From assembly GCF_014193515.1 (NCBI RefSeq), contig NZ_BLXX01000006.1:1-64000 (forward strand): DNA of 64,000 nt, written 5' to 3'. The notes under the pieces were generated by a model. The model had not been told where the DNA came from, did not search any database, and saw only the letters and a list, made by a program, of their open reading frames with translations. The stretch comes from Geomonas silvestris (GTDB taxonomy: Bacteria; Desulfobacterota; Desulfuromonadia; Geobacterales; Geobacteraceae). A program made the position numbers and the translations under genes. This document shows positions 46,401 to 55,165 of this stretch, one piece after another (the first letter of the stretch is position 1; every line of letters starts with the position of its first letter).

Positions 46401-47069
46401 CATCAGCTCCTCGGAAAACGGGCCCAGGGAGAGGATGGTGCCGTCCCTGCGGAGCAGCAGGATCCGGTCGTTGGGCAAAAGCTCCAGGGAGCCGTAGAAG
46501 CTGCTGAAGTACTGGGCCTCGAGCGACACGCCGACGATGAGGCGCAGGCTGCCGTCGGGATTGGAGAGGCGCTTGGTTGCCGTAATCAGCCACTGGTTGT
46601 CCAGCCTGCTGCGAAACGGCTTGGAGATGAAGAGGGAAGGGTCCTTTGAGGCGGTGTGATGCCGGAAGTACTCACGGTCGCTTATGGTTACCCGGCGCAC
46701 CGGGTATTCCGTGGAAACCGCGTGGAGGGTCCCCTCCGGCCCTGCGATGAAGAGGGTGGCCAAAACCGATTGTGCGCTTCGGTGTGCCGCGAAAAGCTGT
46801 TGCAGGCGGCCCTCGTCGGGGAGTCCCGCCGCAGAGCCCGCGGTGATCCCGCGGGTCAGGGAGTCGATGGTGGCTTCCGCGCTGTTGAAGGTGCGCAGGG
46901 CGTGCTCGTGGAGTGCGCTTGCCAGGCCACGCGAGTGCTGTTCGGCGTGCTCGAGCGACTGCTGCCGGTCGGTGCGGATGTCGTAGAAGAGCTTGCCGAA
47001 GAAACAGCAGGTAACTGCAACGCTCAAAAGTAAGGCGATGCGCCGTGCTCCCGGCCGGGACTGGAACAT
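43425..47069 (-). CDS. multi-PAS hybrid sensor histidine kinase with receiver
   Basis: A 1214-residue membrane kinase. Helix about 12-30, a periplasmic Cache sensor (about 35-280; [18 protein letters not shown], then [10 protein letters not shown]), second helix about 290-308, then four PAS/PAC domains (starting about 340, 460, 590 and 715). HisKA-type H-box is [18 protein letters not shown] (about 855), followed by HATPase and a C-terminal receiver ([19 protein letters not shown] from about 1095; Asp in [14 protein letters not shown]). ATG 47069 has GAGG seven bases upstream; an earlier TTG at 47087 is weaker. The Cache domain points to a small extracellular ligand. No cognate regulator is adjacent. 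Confidence 0.88.
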   Translation of the reverse strand: MFQSRPGARRIALLLSVAVTCCFFGKLFYDIRTDRQQSLEHAEQHSRGLASALHEHALRTFNSAEATIDSLTRGITAGSAAGLPDEGRLQQLFAAHRSAQSVLATLFIAGPEGTLHAVSTEYPVRRVTISDREYFRHHTASKDPSLFISKPFRSRLDNQWLITATKRLSNPDGSLRLIVGVSLEAQYFSSFYGSLELLPNDRILLLRRDGTILSLGPFSEELMAKAPSVGKLFPSEVRLSPGAGTLAKVRAPLDGSERIISYRSSATYPIIAVIALDRQARLRQWAARTRRELASSALLLTLVGALALLINRQVARLKEANRQLSEQQQELTHAKKRSQEIVNSIDGIVWEFDLPARRFTFVSEQSEAITGLAAGLWLSDPSCWHDRVFPGDQTWLDWLDRDFDGLPDAASFEYRLQTARGTWIWLRDLVSVVKENGKPARLRGVMLDVSQEKQAEAQLQEYRQAVEGSQDMVSVVDREYRFLMVNRAFLDYFGLKRHRLLGKTVAEVTGAARFAELKPYLDACLAGETATFEQQTQAPSGERRELAISYAPVVQRGVVTRVACVARDTTESKRAEQALRESEERYRRISNAVTDYIYTVAVAPDGRLSTTHGAGCLAVTGYTEAEFHADGTLWLVMVPEEDRALVRRHASDLLRHCKTESIEHRIVRKDGQLRWVRNTPVLRFDPTGRLAGYEGLIQDITERRNAEIALSLSEQRFRQLLENVQLLSLILDRKGRVTFCNDFLLRLTGWEPGEALGADWFENFLPPELRLKLRAAFEQGMQQGEVVSHQENEILTAQGELRTISWDNTVLHNPDGSAAGIACIGTDTTQQRALEEQLRQAQKMEATGLLAGGIAHDFNNILTVIIGYCSVMQMRLPASDPNRTSVDQVLAAAERAAGLTRSLLAFSRKQVMNPRQVDLNGIVRHVEHFLGRVIGEDIALKTSLAPEPLHVFADSGQIEQILMNLATNARDAMPEGGTLLVQTQAIDLEPGRLGFSWCSQGRYALLSIADIGMGMDEATRAKIFEPFFTTKEVGKGTGLGLAMAYGIVMQHNGQILVESEPGAGTTFKVYLPMTSCQEPLLPSQQPVVEPQAGSELILVAEDETAVREMVRGVLVSFGYRVILAADGAEAVEQFRENRDAIDLVLMDLIMPKMSGKAAYDEIQRLKPGTPTIFTSGYTADVIRNKGELAPETELVKKPVHPLHLISKVRELLDR

Positions 47070-47214
47070 GTACAACCTCGACAGCAATCGGAGAACTCAC
47101 ACTTCGGACTCTGACCGATCATCATACCGGATAAATTTGAGGTTGTCTGTCGAAAAAAGCAGTGGTTACAGTAAGTTCGTTTAACCATAGCCGGTTAACT
47201 GCCCGCCTGATGGC

Positions 47215-48126
47215 TCAGAGCTCTTCCGTCGTGAAGGCGACCACCTCGTCGATACTTTGGGCGTCCAGGAGGACCATGACCAGGCGGTCCAGCCCGAGGG
47301 CGATCCCCGCGGAGTCCGGGAGGTCCTTTAGGGCATCGAGGAACTTGTCCACCGCGGGGTAGGGGAGCTTGGCATTTTGCGCGCGCTGCGCCGCCTCGGC
47401 GAGGAACCGGGCCCGCTGCTCCTCCGGGTCGGTGAGTTCCGAGAAGGCGTTGGCTATCTCCAGGCCGCCCAGGTAGAGCTCGAAGCGCTCGGCGAGGTTT
47501 GGGTTCCCGGGTTTCAGTCGGGCCAGCGCCCCGCAGCAGGCCGGGTAGTCGTAGAGAAAGGTAGGGCGGCCAATCCCCAGGTTAGGTTCGATGCGCTCGA
47601 CCATCACCTCGTCGAAGCTGCCGTCGGCCAGCGCCGCCTCGGGGGTGGTCGTGCTGAAGCGCGCGAAGGCCTCGGCGACGCTCAACCGCTCGCTTGGCTG
47701 GCTGAGGTCGATGCTGCAGCCGCGGTAGCGTAGGCACGCAGCGCCGGCGACAGCCCTCAGCAGCTCTTCGGTCTCGTCCATGAGCCCCAGGTAGTCAGTG
47801 CCGGCCCGGTACCACTCCAGCATGGTGAACTCGGAGAGGTGGCGCACCCCGCGCTCCCCGGCGCGCCAGCAGCGGCAGATCTGGAAGATGCGCTGGTAAC
47901 CGGCCGCCAGCATCCTCTTCATGCAGAGCTCGGGGGAGGTATGCAGGAACCAGCCGGAGGCGGGGATGGCGTCGATGTTCGCCTCGGGTGCGGGCGCAGG
48001 AATGCGAAAAGGGGTCTCGACCTCGAGATACCCCCTTTCCCTGAAAAAAGCCCGTATGTTGTCGAAGATGGCCCCCCTCCGCTCCAGCGCCTGGCGCCGG
48101 CCGGAGAGGGCCCAGTTCCCTGCCAT
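47215..48126 (-). CDS. epmA: EF-P lysine aminoacylase (EpmA/GenX)
   Basis: A 303-residue protein homologous to the catalytic core of lysyl-tRNA synthetase without the anticodon domain. Class II motifs are visible: motif 2 in FQICRCWRAGERGVRHLSEFTMLEWYRA (about 90-117, given in parts), and motif 3 in SGIALGLDRLVMVLL near the end. EpmA attaches beta-lysine to EF-P. Its ATG lies 2 bp after the efp stop, so the modifying enzyme and its substrate are made from one transcript. EpmB, which makes beta-lysine, is not in the window. Confidence 0.92.
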   Translation of the reverse strand: MAGNWALSGRRQALERRGAIFDNIRAFFRERGYLEVETPFRIPAPAPEANIDAIPASGWFLHTSPELCMKRMLAAGYQRIFQICRCWRAGERGVRHLSEFTMLEWYRAGTDYLGLMDETEELLRAVAGAACLRYRGCSIDLSQPSERLSVAEAFARFSTTTPEAALADGSFDEVMVERIEPNLGIGRPTFLYDYPACCGALARLKPGNPNLAERFELYLGGLEIANAFSELTDPEEQRARFLAEAAQRAQNAKLPYPAVDKFLDALKDLPDSAGIALGLDRLVMVLLDAQSIDEVVAFTTEEL

Positions 48127-48128
48127 GC

Positions 48129-48692
48129 TTACCCCTTGACCCTGGTGGAGTACTCGCCGGTGCGGGTGTCGATGACGATCAGTTCGCCCTCCTCGATGAA
48201 GGGGGGGACGCGCAGCACGTAGCCGGTTTCCACGGTGGCCGGTTTGGAATCGCTCCCCGAGGTGTCGCCCTTGACCCACGGGAGGGTCTCGGTGACGCGC
48301 AGGTTGACGAAGTTGGGGACCTCGACGCCGATCGCCTTTTCCCGGAACAGCAGCACGTCGACCGGCAGGTTGTCGATCAGGTAGTTCTTGGCGTCGCCCA
48401 TGGCGTCCTCGGAGACGTGCACCTGCTCGAAGGTGGTGTTGTCCATGAAGCAGTAGTGATCGTCTTCCTTGTAGAGGTACTGCATCTTGCGGTCCTCGAG
48501 GTGGGCCGGTTCGAAGGTTTCCCCCGAGCGGTAGGTGCGCTCCAGGGTCGTGCCGGTCATCATGTTCTTCATCTTGGTGCGGTACAGGGCCTGGCCCTTG
48601 CCCGGCTTGGCGAAGTCGAAGTGGGTGATGATGTACGGCTCGTTGTCGATGGTGATCTTGAGCCCTTTCCTGAGGTCTGCTGCAGTGTACAT
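48129..48692 (-). CDS. efp: elongation factor P
   Basis: A 187-residue three-domain EF-P that relieves ribosome stalling at polyproline. The modification loop reads KPGKGQA, with the acceptor Lys near residue 34, the type modified by EpmA with beta-lysine. The C-terminal signature (VRVPPFIEEGELIVIDTRTGEY) is intact. AAGGAA precedes ATG 48692. It is directly followed by epmA. Confidence 0.96.
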   Translation of the reverse strand: MYTAADLRKGLKITIDNEPYIITHFDFAKPGKGQALYRTKMKNMMTGTTLERTYRSGETFEPAHLEDRKMQYLYKEDDHYCFMDNTTFEQVHVSEDAMGDAKNYLIDNLPVDVLLFREKAIGVEVPNFVNLRVTETLPWVKGDTSGSDSKPATVETGYVLRVPPFIEEGELIVIDTRTGEYSTRVKG

Positions 48693-48846
48693 GGACGTTC
48701 CTTCTGTTGCGGTTTTAGTTTAGATTTTACAAATATTTAGCTCGCCTTGTCTCCGCGCGCAAAAATACCGTAGTTCCCGTGACATCCGAAGATAGGCAGG
48801 TGCAGATGGGGGAGTGGCTGGTTTGCGCCGGGACTGCCTGGGCGGG

Positions 48847-49065
48847 TTACTTCGCGCGATAGGTGATGCGGCCGCGGCTGAGGTCGTACGGGGAGAGCTC
48901 CACGGTAACCTTGTCGCCGGGCAATATCTTGATGAAAAACTTGCGCATTTTGCCGGAGATGTGAGCCAGCACCATGTGATCGTTTTCCAGCTTTACTTTG
49001 AACATCGCGTTGGGCAACGGCTCGATTACCGTGCCTTCAACTTCAATTGCTTCTTCCTTGCTCAT
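48847..49065 (-). CDS. infA: translation initiation factor IF-1
   Basis: A 72-residue S1/OB-fold IF-1: [19 protein letters not shown] at the start, [19 protein letters not shown] in the middle and the standard end [14 protein letters not shown] 49065 follows AGGAG by 6 nt and matches the family start. It stands 154 bp before efp on the same strand, so it may share transcripts with efp and epmA. Confidence 0.96.
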   Translation of the reverse strand: MSKEEAIEVEGTVIEPLPNAMFKVKLENDHMVLAHISGKMRKFFIKILPGDKVTVELSPYDLSRGRITYRAK

Positions 49066-49249
49066 TTGGACTCCTGGCTGGTTGGTAGCAGCTATTTTTA
49101 ACAATCTGTGACTTTACAAATATTTCCAGAAAAAAGCAAGCTGGTTTTCACCGGTTGCCCTGTTTTGCCAGCTCAAAGCTATTCTATTTACAGGATAAGC
49201 GCAACATGCTAAAAATAGCGTCGATTTTTCCAAGGAGTTACCACGCATC

Positions 49250-49645
49250 ATGAACGAAACCGTAAGGGAGCTGGCCCTGGGCAACGGACTCACCGTCCGC
49301 TTCAGCGATGCCAGCCGTCGTTATTTTGGAGACTACCACCAGGTACGGGTGGAGGTGACCTGCGAGGTGCCCCTCAGCGCCGAGCTGTTCGACGACAGCG
49401 CCGCCTTCGAAGCTGCACGGAAGCTCTTGGGGAGTGCGGTCTGCTACCGCAAGCTCGTGGAGCACCAGGGGGTGCCGAGCCTCTCCGTGGCCGAGCAGGT
49501 AGAAAAGGTCATTCAGCATTTCATTGATCACTCCCTCAACTACTTTTCGTCGGAGCAGTTCCCCCGCCGGCTGGTTGACTCCGAGCTGAACCGGCTGCGC
49601 AGCCGGTCCCGGTCTTTCGTGGTCCCCATGCACCTCAATGGCTGA
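49250..49645 (+). CDS. conserved-looking hypothetical protein
   Basis: A 131-residue cytoplasmic protein with no signal peptide or membrane segment. I do not recognise a domain. AAGGAG lies upstream of ATG 49250. The stop overlaps the rlmD start by 8 bp, suggesting translational coupling and perhaps a role connected with RNA or translation (weak inference). Confidence 0.7.
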   Translation: MNETVRELALGNGLTVRFSDASRRYFGDYHQVRVEVTCEVPLSAELFDDSAAFEAARKLLGSAVCYRKLVEHQGVPSLSVAEQVEKVIQHFIDHSLNYFSSEQFPRRLVDSELNRLRSRSRSFVVPMHLNG

Positions 49646-50954
49646 AGCCGAAATCACTATCGAAAAGTTGAGCTACGGCGGCGCCGGTTTCGGGCGGCTG
49701 GAGGGGAAGGCCTGTTTCGTCCCCTTTACCGCACCGGGAGACCGGGTGCGCATCGGGCTGGTCAAGGAGAAGCGCTCTTTTGTCGAGGGGGAGCTCCTCG
49801 AGCTTTGCGACCCCTCGCCCCTGCGGGTAGCCGCTCCCTGCCCCGTCTTCGGGCGCTGCGGCGGCTGCGACTGGCAGTTTCTCCCCTACGCCGAGCAGTT
49901 GGCCCAAAAGGGTGCCATCTTCTCCGAGACCCTGCAGCGCATCGGCCGGGTGCCGTCTGAGGCGGTGCTTCCCGTGCTCCCTTCACCCAATGAGTACGGC
50001 TACCGCTCCCGCATCCAGCTCAAACTCGCCCACCTCAAGGAGCGCAGCATTCTGGGGTTTTTCCAGGCCGGTTCGCACCGGGTGGTGGATGCCTCCTGCG
50101 GCTGCCAGATCGCCGATCCGCTGCTGAACCGGATGGCCGACCAGTTCCGGGCGCTTCTTTTGCGGCTTCCCAAGGTGCGCGCCCTGTCCCAGATCGATCT
50201 CTCCATCGGCGCCGACGATCAGGGGATCGCCGTCGTGCACCTGGAACCGGGTGCTGCGGGTGCGCTCAAGGAAGCTTTCTCCGCTCGCCGCGCCGAGCTC
50301 CCCTCGGTAAGCGGCCTTTTCCTGCGCAGCGGCGCGAAGGCCCGGGTCGAAAAAGTGTTCGGGATCGAGTCCCTGGCCTACCGGGTCCCGGCCGGGTTTC
50401 TGCCCGGGTCGCCGGAACTCGTGCTGCGCTTTGGCAGGGGCGGTTTCTCCCAGGTGAACTACCCCCAGAACCTGGAGCTTATCGCCGCGGTGCACCGCTT
50501 CGCACGATTAAGCGGCACGGAGCGCGTCCTCGACCTTTACTGTGGCAACGGCAACATCTCGCTTCCGCTTGCCACCTATGCGGCGTCCGTCCTGGGGGTC
50601 GAGGGGTACGCCCCCTCCATCGAGGACGCCCGTGCCAATGCTGCTGCGAACGGGATCGCCAACGCGCGCTTCGAGGTGGGCGACGTCGCCCGGGTGGTCG
50701 GTCGGCTGGCCACGGAGGGGGAGCGCTTCGACCTGGTCGTCCTGGACCCGCCTCGCAGCGGCGCCGAGGCCGCCGGCGAGATCGCCCGGCTCGCCCCATG
50801 GCGTATCGTCTATGTTTCCTGCGACCCGCCGACCCTCGCCCGCGACCTTGCTCTCCTGGCCGAGAACGGCTACAGGGTGGCCGCCTCGCAACCGGTCGAC
50901 ATGTTCCCCCAGACCTACCACCTGGAGAGCGTCACCCTGCTCGAACGGCTCTAG
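49638..50954 (+). CDS. rlmD: 23S rRNA (uracil-C5)-methyltransferase, RlmD/RumA type
   Basis: A 438-residue TrmA-family RNA methyltransferase. N-terminal TRAM domain (about 4-60, YGGAGFGRLEGKACFVPFT), Fe-S cluster motif CPVFGRCGGC (about 66-75) with a further Cys near 155 (DASCGCQI), and a SAM-binding domain with VLDLYCGNGNISLPLA (about 297-312). DPPRSG and the catalytic Cys in SCDPPTLARDL (about 394) are intact. RlmD methylates U1939 of 23S rRNA; the paralogues RlmC or TrmA cannot be fully excluded. Confidence 0.88.
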   Translation: MAEAEITIEKLSYGGAGFGRLEGKACFVPFTAPGDRVRIGLVKEKRSFVEGELLELCDPSPLRVAAPCPVFGRCGGCDWQFLPYAEQLAQKGAIFSETLQRIGRVPSEAVLPVLPSPNEYGYRSRIQLKLAHLKERSILGFFQAGSHRVVDASCGCQIADPLLNRMADQFRALLLRLPKVRALSQIDLSIGADDQGIAVVHLEPGAAGALKEAFSARRAELPSVSGLFLRSGAKARVEKVFGIESLAYRVPAGFLPGSPELVLRFGRGGFSQVNYPQNLELIAAVHRFARLSGTERVLDLYCGNGNISLPLATYAASVLGVEGYAPSIEDARANAAANGIANARFEVGDVARVVGRLATEGERFDLVVLDPPRSGAEAAGEIARLAPWRIVYVSCDPPTLARDLALLAENGYRVAASQPVDMFPQTYHLESVTLLERL

Positions 50955-50993
50955 CCTTTATTTGAAGATATCAACCACCAGAGGAGAACCGCC

Positions 50994-52040
50994 ATGTCGT
51001 TTTTCAGCAAACTGTTCAAGAAGGACCGCGACTATACCTACTACCTGGCCCAGGGCGACAAGTACCTGGCCGGCGAGCGCTACGCCGATGCCCGCGTGGA
51101 ATACCAGGAGGCCCAGGCGTGCTGCCCGGCCGATGCGGCGGAGGACCTGAAGCGCATCGCCGACGGGTTGGGCCGGGCCGGGAACAGCCTCGGCGAATTG
51201 AACTTCGAGGAGGGGACCCATGCCGCCAACGCCGGCGACTTGCAGAAGGCTTCCGACCACTTCTCGCTGGTGCTGGAACTCGCCGCCGACCCGGCGCTGC
51301 GCTCCCGCGCCACCAGCGCCCTGCGCGAGTTGAACCAGGCCAAAAACGCCCCGGCCGCTGCGGTCAAGAAGGCTCCTGCGGCGCATGCCCACAAAAGCTC
51401 CTGCGGCTCCTGCGGTGACCACGGCAAGCACGCCGACACCCCGGTCGAGATGAACTCCGACGACGTGCACGAGGAAGACCGCTTCTACTTGCTCGTGCAG
51501 CCCCTGCCCGGCGACCTGCCGGAACGCTACTGCGCGCTCGGGCCGAAATTCGCCCACGCCTACCTTTTAATTCATGAAGGCGATGACGCGGCCGCGTTCC
51601 CCATTCTCAAAGAAATGTTGTTATCTTCCGAAAATGACATTGTAATCTACGAACTGGCACTTATAATGTACAGGGGCGGTCGCGCTCATGAGTGCGAGGA
51701 ACTGCTAAATCGGGGGCTTAAGATTAACCCGGACAACGCCACCCTGTACCTTGCACTGGTGCATCTCAAAAGCGATGCCGGCAGATTCGCAGAGGCAATC
51801 GACATCGTGACCCGGATGCAACAACGCGACCTCCTCCCGGACCAGGCCCAGTTTCTTCTGGGCGAGCTGCACCAGGCGTCCGGTGACAATGCGGCCGCCC
51901 TGGAAGCCTGGTCCAAGGCATTGCAATTCAAGTCGATGGCCAAGCCCGCGGCAGAGCGTCTGGTACCGCTGCTGGCGAGCCAGGGACGTGACGCCGAGGC
52001 AAAATTCCTCGCCAAGCAGTACTTAAAGGGGTGTTGCTGA
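50994..52040 (+). CDS. tetratricopeptide repeat protein
   Basis: A 348-residue cytoplasmic protein made of TPR-like helix pairs: an N-terminal set (about 20-105, YADARVEYQEAQACCPAD) and a C-terminal set (about 175-345, AFPILKEMLLSSENDIVIYELAL and following units). The two are separated by a Cys/His-rich linker (HAHKSSCGSCGDHGKHAD, about 124-141) that may bind a metal. GAGGAG precedes ATG 50994. It ends 25 bp before the HU gene, so the two may be co-transcribed. Function unknown; a scaffold role is typical. Confidence 0.8.
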   Translation: MSFFSKLFKKDRDYTYYLAQGDKYLAGERYADARVEYQEAQACCPADAAEDLKRIADGLGRAGNSLGELNFEEGTHAANAGDLQKASDHFSLVLELAADPALRSRATSALRELNQAKNAPAAAVKKAPAAHAHKSSCGSCGDHGKHADTPVEMNSDDVHEEDRFYLLVQPLPGDLPERYCALGPKFAHAYLLIHEGDDAAAFPILKEMLLSSENDIVIYELALIMYRGGRAHECEELLNRGLKINPDNATLYLALVHLKSDAGRFAEAIDIVTRMQQRDLLPDQAQFLLGELHQASGDNAAALEAWSKALQFKSMAKPAAERLVPLLASQGRDAEAKFLAKQYLKGCC

Positions 52041-52065
52041 CGCAAAATATCCGGAGGAAAGGACC

Positions 52066-52341
52066 ATGAACAAATCGGAACTCATTGAGTCGCTTGCCGC
52101 CAAGAAGGCCCTCTCTTTCAAGAAAGCAGAAGAGGTGGTTAACGCAGTATTTTCCTCGATGACCGATGCCCTGCTATCCGGCGACAGGATAGAAATCAGG
52201 GGGTTCGGGAGTTTTGTCGTCAAGGAGTACGACGCCTACACCGGGAGAAACCCGAAGACCGGGGAATCCATTGCGGTGAAGGCGAAGAAACTCCCCTTCT
52301 TCAAGGTTGGCAAGGAACTAAAGGAGAAGGTCTCAGGATAA
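52066..52341 (+). CDS. HU/IHF-family DNA-binding protein
   Basis: A 91-residue nucleoid protein. MNKSELIESLAAKK starts the helical body, IRGFGSFVVKEYDAYTGRNPKTGE contains the GFGSF motif and the DNA-bending arm with RNPKTG (about 46-67), and FKVGKELKEKV ends it. It is HU/IHF-beta-like; which of the two cannot be decided from the sequence alone. GGAGG precedes ATG 52066. A hexamer repeat array starts a few bases after its stop. Confidence 0.92.
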   Translation: MNKSELIESLAAKKALSFKKAEEVVNAVFSSMTDALLSGDRIEIRGFGSFVVKEYDAYTGRNPKTGESIAVKAKKLPFFKVGKELKEKVSG

Positions 52342-52344
52342 AAT

Positions 52345-52466
52345 CAGGTTAAGGTTGAGGTCGAGGTTGAGTAACACCCGTTTCGGTGGGATACTTCGAC
52401 CTTGTCGCCGACGTTGTCATGCCCTAGTGGGTGCTTTTTCTCAACCTCAACCTTAACCTCGACCTG
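52345..52466. repeat. inverted arrays of hexamer repeats
   Basis: The left arm (52345-52371) is built of hexamers GGTTAA, GGTTGA and GGTCGA. The right arm (52440-52466) is built of their complements in a different order. The two arms can fold into a long imperfect hairpin with a 68-bp loop. The right arm reaches to within 10 bp of the transporter start and would encode NLNLNLDL if translation began at GTG 52431. Confidence 0.7.
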
Positions 52467-52475
52467 TTTTTCCCC

Positions 52476-54161
52476 ATGCCTACCTCATGGTCCTACATCT
52501 CACAGGCGCTCGGCGGTCTGGCCCTGTTCATCCTCGGCATGCGCACCATGTCCGAGGGGCTGCAGAAGGTCAGCGGCGAGCGCCTCCGGCGTATCCTGGA
52601 AAAGGGGACCGGTAACCGCCTCACCGCGCCCCTCATCGGAAGTTGCCTCTCCTCGCTGTTGCAGTCCGGCTCTGCCGCCTCGGTGCTCGTGGTCGGCTTC
52701 GTCAACGCCGGGCTCCTCTCGCTCTACCAGGCCCTGGGGGTTCTCCTGGGGACCGGCATCGGTACCACCCTCGCCATCCAGTTCATCGCCTTCCGGGTCG
52801 CCGCCTTTGCGCTTCCAGCCATTACGCTCGGCGTGCTGCTCAGCTTCTTCTCGCGCAGCCGCAGGCTGGCCAAGCTCGGGGGGCTTTTGCTCGGAGCGGG
52901 GCTGGTGTTTTTCGGCCTGTCGCTCATCGAAGAGGCCTGCCTGCCGCTGGGCGAGAGCGCCATCTTCGGCATCCTGCACCAGCAGGTGTTCTCGGCGCGG
53001 CTTACCGCGGTCTTTCTGGGGGCGCTCATCACCTTCGTGGTGCAGTCCGGTGGTGCCACCATCGGCATCGTCATCGCCCTGGCTGCCGGAGGGGCGCTGC
53101 ACTACGACGCCGCCATCGCCATGGTGGTCGGCGAGGTGGCCGGCGCCTCGCTCATACCGCTCATCGCCTCGGTGGGGGGAACGCCTACCGCCAAGCGGAC
53201 CGTCATCATCTACTGCGCCATCAACGCGGTCGCCATAAGCCTCGCGCTCGCCTTTTTCCCGTTCTTCCTCCGAGCCGTTGATTTCTGCTCCCCCGGGAAC
53301 CTCACTGCACTGCACCAGGGCGCCGTGCTGCCGCTCACCCCGGAACTGCGCCCGTTCATCGCCCGGCACCTCGCCAACGCCCACACCATCTTCACCCTGG
53401 CCTGCGCCCTGGTCTTTCTCCCCTTGATCGGCTTTTTCGCCCGGTCTGCCGAGACGCTCCTGCCGACCCGGCGCTCCGAGAGCGAGGCGCGGCCGCGTTT
53501 CATCGACAACCGGGTCCTGAAGACCCCCACCATCGCGCTCGCCCAGGCCTGGAACGAACTGGAGCGCATGCTGGAGACCGCCTGTACCATGTACCGGGAG
53601 CTGGTCTCACTTTTTGACGATTTCGATCCCAAGCTCGCCGCCGCCGTTCGGGAGAAGGAGGTCGTGCTCGACGTTTTGCACCGCGACATGTCCCAGTTCC
53701 TGATCGCGCTCTCCCGGGAGACGCTTTCGGTGGAGCGGGCGGTGGAGATACCGAGCATGCTGCAGCTGGTGAACGACCTGGAGCTGATCGGGGACCAGTG
53801 CGACCTGCTCCTTAACTACCTGATCCGCAAGAAGGAGGAGCGCCTCACCTACTCCGCGGCCGCCATGGACGAGCTGAAACTGGTGGCCGTCAGGGTGGGC
53901 GCCGCTCTCGAGCTTGCCAGCCGGGTCTTCAAAGGTGACACCGACGAGAACCTGGAGCGCTTCGAGGCGGAACTGGCGCAGTTGGAGGACGAACTCAACC
54001 AGAGCCACCTGGTGCGGCTGAAAAGCGGCAAGTGCAGCATCGTCGCCGGCCTCCTTTTCGGCGACATGATCGCCTCCTTCGCCAAGATCGCCCAGCTCAG
54101 TTTCACCATCATCGCCCACAAAAGGGGAATCACCCATGAACCAACCGGTCGCGGCCATTGA
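52476..54161 (+). CDS. Na/Pi cotransporter family protein with PhoU-like C-terminus
   Basis: A 561-residue membrane protein. The two inverted Na/Pi-cotransporter repeats are seen with QSGSAASVLVVGFVNAGLL (about 53-71) and VVQSGGATIGIVIALAAGG (about 188-206). About eight membrane helices are followed by a PhoU-like helical domain (about 340-545). Family members (NptA, YjbB) move phosphate with sodium. ATG 52476 fits the family start but has no ribosome binding site. GTG 52431 lies inside the repeat and is less likely. It overlaps the Ppx/GppA gene by 26 bp, linking phosphate transport with polyphosphate turnover. Confidence 0.82.
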   Translation: MPTSWSYISQALGGLALFILGMRTMSEGLQKVSGERLRRILEKGTGNRLTAPLIGSCLSSLLQSGSAASVLVVGFVNAGLLSLYQALGVLLGTGIGTTLAIQFIAFRVAAFALPAITLGVLLSFFSRSRRLAKLGGLLLGAGLVFFGLSLIEEACLPLGESAIFGILHQQVFSARLTAVFLGALITFVVQSGGATIGIVIALAAGGALHYDAAIAMVVGEVAGASLIPLIASVGGTPTAKRTVIIYCAINAVAISLALAFFPFFLRAVDFCSPGNLTALHQGAVLPLTPELRPFIARHLANAHTIFTLACALVFLPLIGFFARSAETLLPTRRSESEARPRFIDNRVLKTPTIALAQAWNELERMLETACTMYRELVSLFDDFDPKLAAAVREKEVVLDVLHRDMSQFLIALSRETLSVERAVEIPSMLQLVNDLELIGDQCDLLLNYLIRKKEERLTYSAAAMDELKLVAVRVGAALELASRVFKGDTDENLERFEAELAQLEDELNQSHLVRLKSGKCSIVAGLLFGDMIASFAKIAQLSFTIIAHKRGITHEPTGRGH

Positions 54162-55038
54162 CCTTGGGACCAACACCGCCCGCCTTTTGATCGCCACCCT
54201 TGAACCTTTCCAACAGATCCTGTTGCAGCGGACCATCACCCGGTTGGGCGGAGGCTTCAGCCGGGAACGCGGGCTCTCCAGCGAGGCGATGCAGCGCTCG
54301 CTCGCGGCACTTGCCGGCTTTGCCGAGGAGATACAGCGCCACCAGGTCGTGCGGCTGCGTGCGGTCGCCACCAGCGCCGTGCGCGACGCGGTAAACGGAG
54401 CCGAGTTCTGTGCCCGGGTCAAGGAGCTAACCGGCATAGAGCTGGAGGTGATCGACGGCCACCTGGAGGCGCTCTTCACCCTGGCCGGCGTTTCCAGCGT
54501 CCTCGACCACAAGGAGCGCGACCTCGCGGTCTTCGACATCGGCGGCGGCAGTACCGAGTACACGCTTTCCCGCCGCAGCGAGCCGCTCTTCAGCCGCAGC
54601 CTCCCCCTCGGCGTGGTGCGCCTCACCGAGGGGAAGGGGGATGTGGACCAGATGCAGGACAAGATCGCGCGGGAGTTGTTCCGGCTCAAGCGCGACCTCG
54701 AGGGTGCCGGCCTGGAGGATGACTTCGCGCAATCAACGCTGGTGGGAACCGCCGGGACCGCGACGACGCTTGCCGCGATCCAGCTTAAGATGACCGATTA
54801 CGACTACCGCAAGGTGAACAACTGCGTGGTGAGCCAGGCCCAGGTGCAGGAGATCTTCGAGCTGCTGCTCCCCATGACTCCGGCCCAGCGCCTGGAGGTG
54901 GTCGGGCTCGAGCCCGGACGGGAGGATCTCATCATAGCGGGGACCCTGGTGGTCCTGGAGACCATGCGGATTTTCGGGTTCGACTCGCTGACGGTGAGCG
55001 ATTCAGGGCTTTTGGAAGGTCTGCTGCTGGAAGGCTGA
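54136..55038 (+). CDS. Ppx/GppA-family exopolyphosphatase
   Basis: A 300-residue phosphatase of the actin-like ATPase fold. IDLGTNTARLLIATLE (about 9-24) is the phosphate-1 loop, VFDIGGGSTEY (about 134-144) the phosphate-2 loop, and TAGTATTLAA (about 205-214) a further conserved piece. The length matches short Ppx/GppA proteins that lack the C-terminal HD domain. It hydrolyses polyphosphate or pppGpp; the family cannot be split by sequence alone. AAGGGG precedes ATG 54136, within the transporter 3' end. A bidirectional terminator follows at 55126. Confidence 0.88.
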   Translation: MNQPVAAIDLGTNTARLLIATLEPFQQILLQRTITRLGGGFSRERGLSSEAMQRSLAALAGFAEEIQRHQVVRLRAVATSAVRDAVNGAEFCARVKELTGIELEVIDGHLEALFTLAGVSSVLDHKERDLAVFDIGGGSTEYTLSRRSEPLFSRSLPLGVVRLTEGKGDVDQMQDKIARELFRLKRDLEGAGLEDDFAQSTLVGTAGTATTLAAIQLKMTDYDYRKVNNCVVSQAQVQEIFELLLPMTPAQRLEVVGLEPGREDLIIAGTLVVLETMRIFGFDSLTVSDSGLLEGLLLEG

Positions 55039-55125
55039 AGCCGTTCTCCCATGTGTAAGCCTCGCGGTGCCGATTGGTGGGGATAAAGCGGGGAGGGTGA
55101 GACGCGGTTGACGAAAATTAAAAGT

Positions 55126-55165
55126 AAAAAGGGGGCTGCCGGATTATCGGCAGCCCCCTTTTTTG
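55126..55165. terminator. bidirectional intrinsic terminator
   Basis: A stem of aaaagggggctgccg with cggcagccccctttt and a 5-nt loop is flanked by As and Ts. It ends the plus-strand Ppx/GppA transcript and the minus-strand chemoreceptor transcript. Confidence 0.9.
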
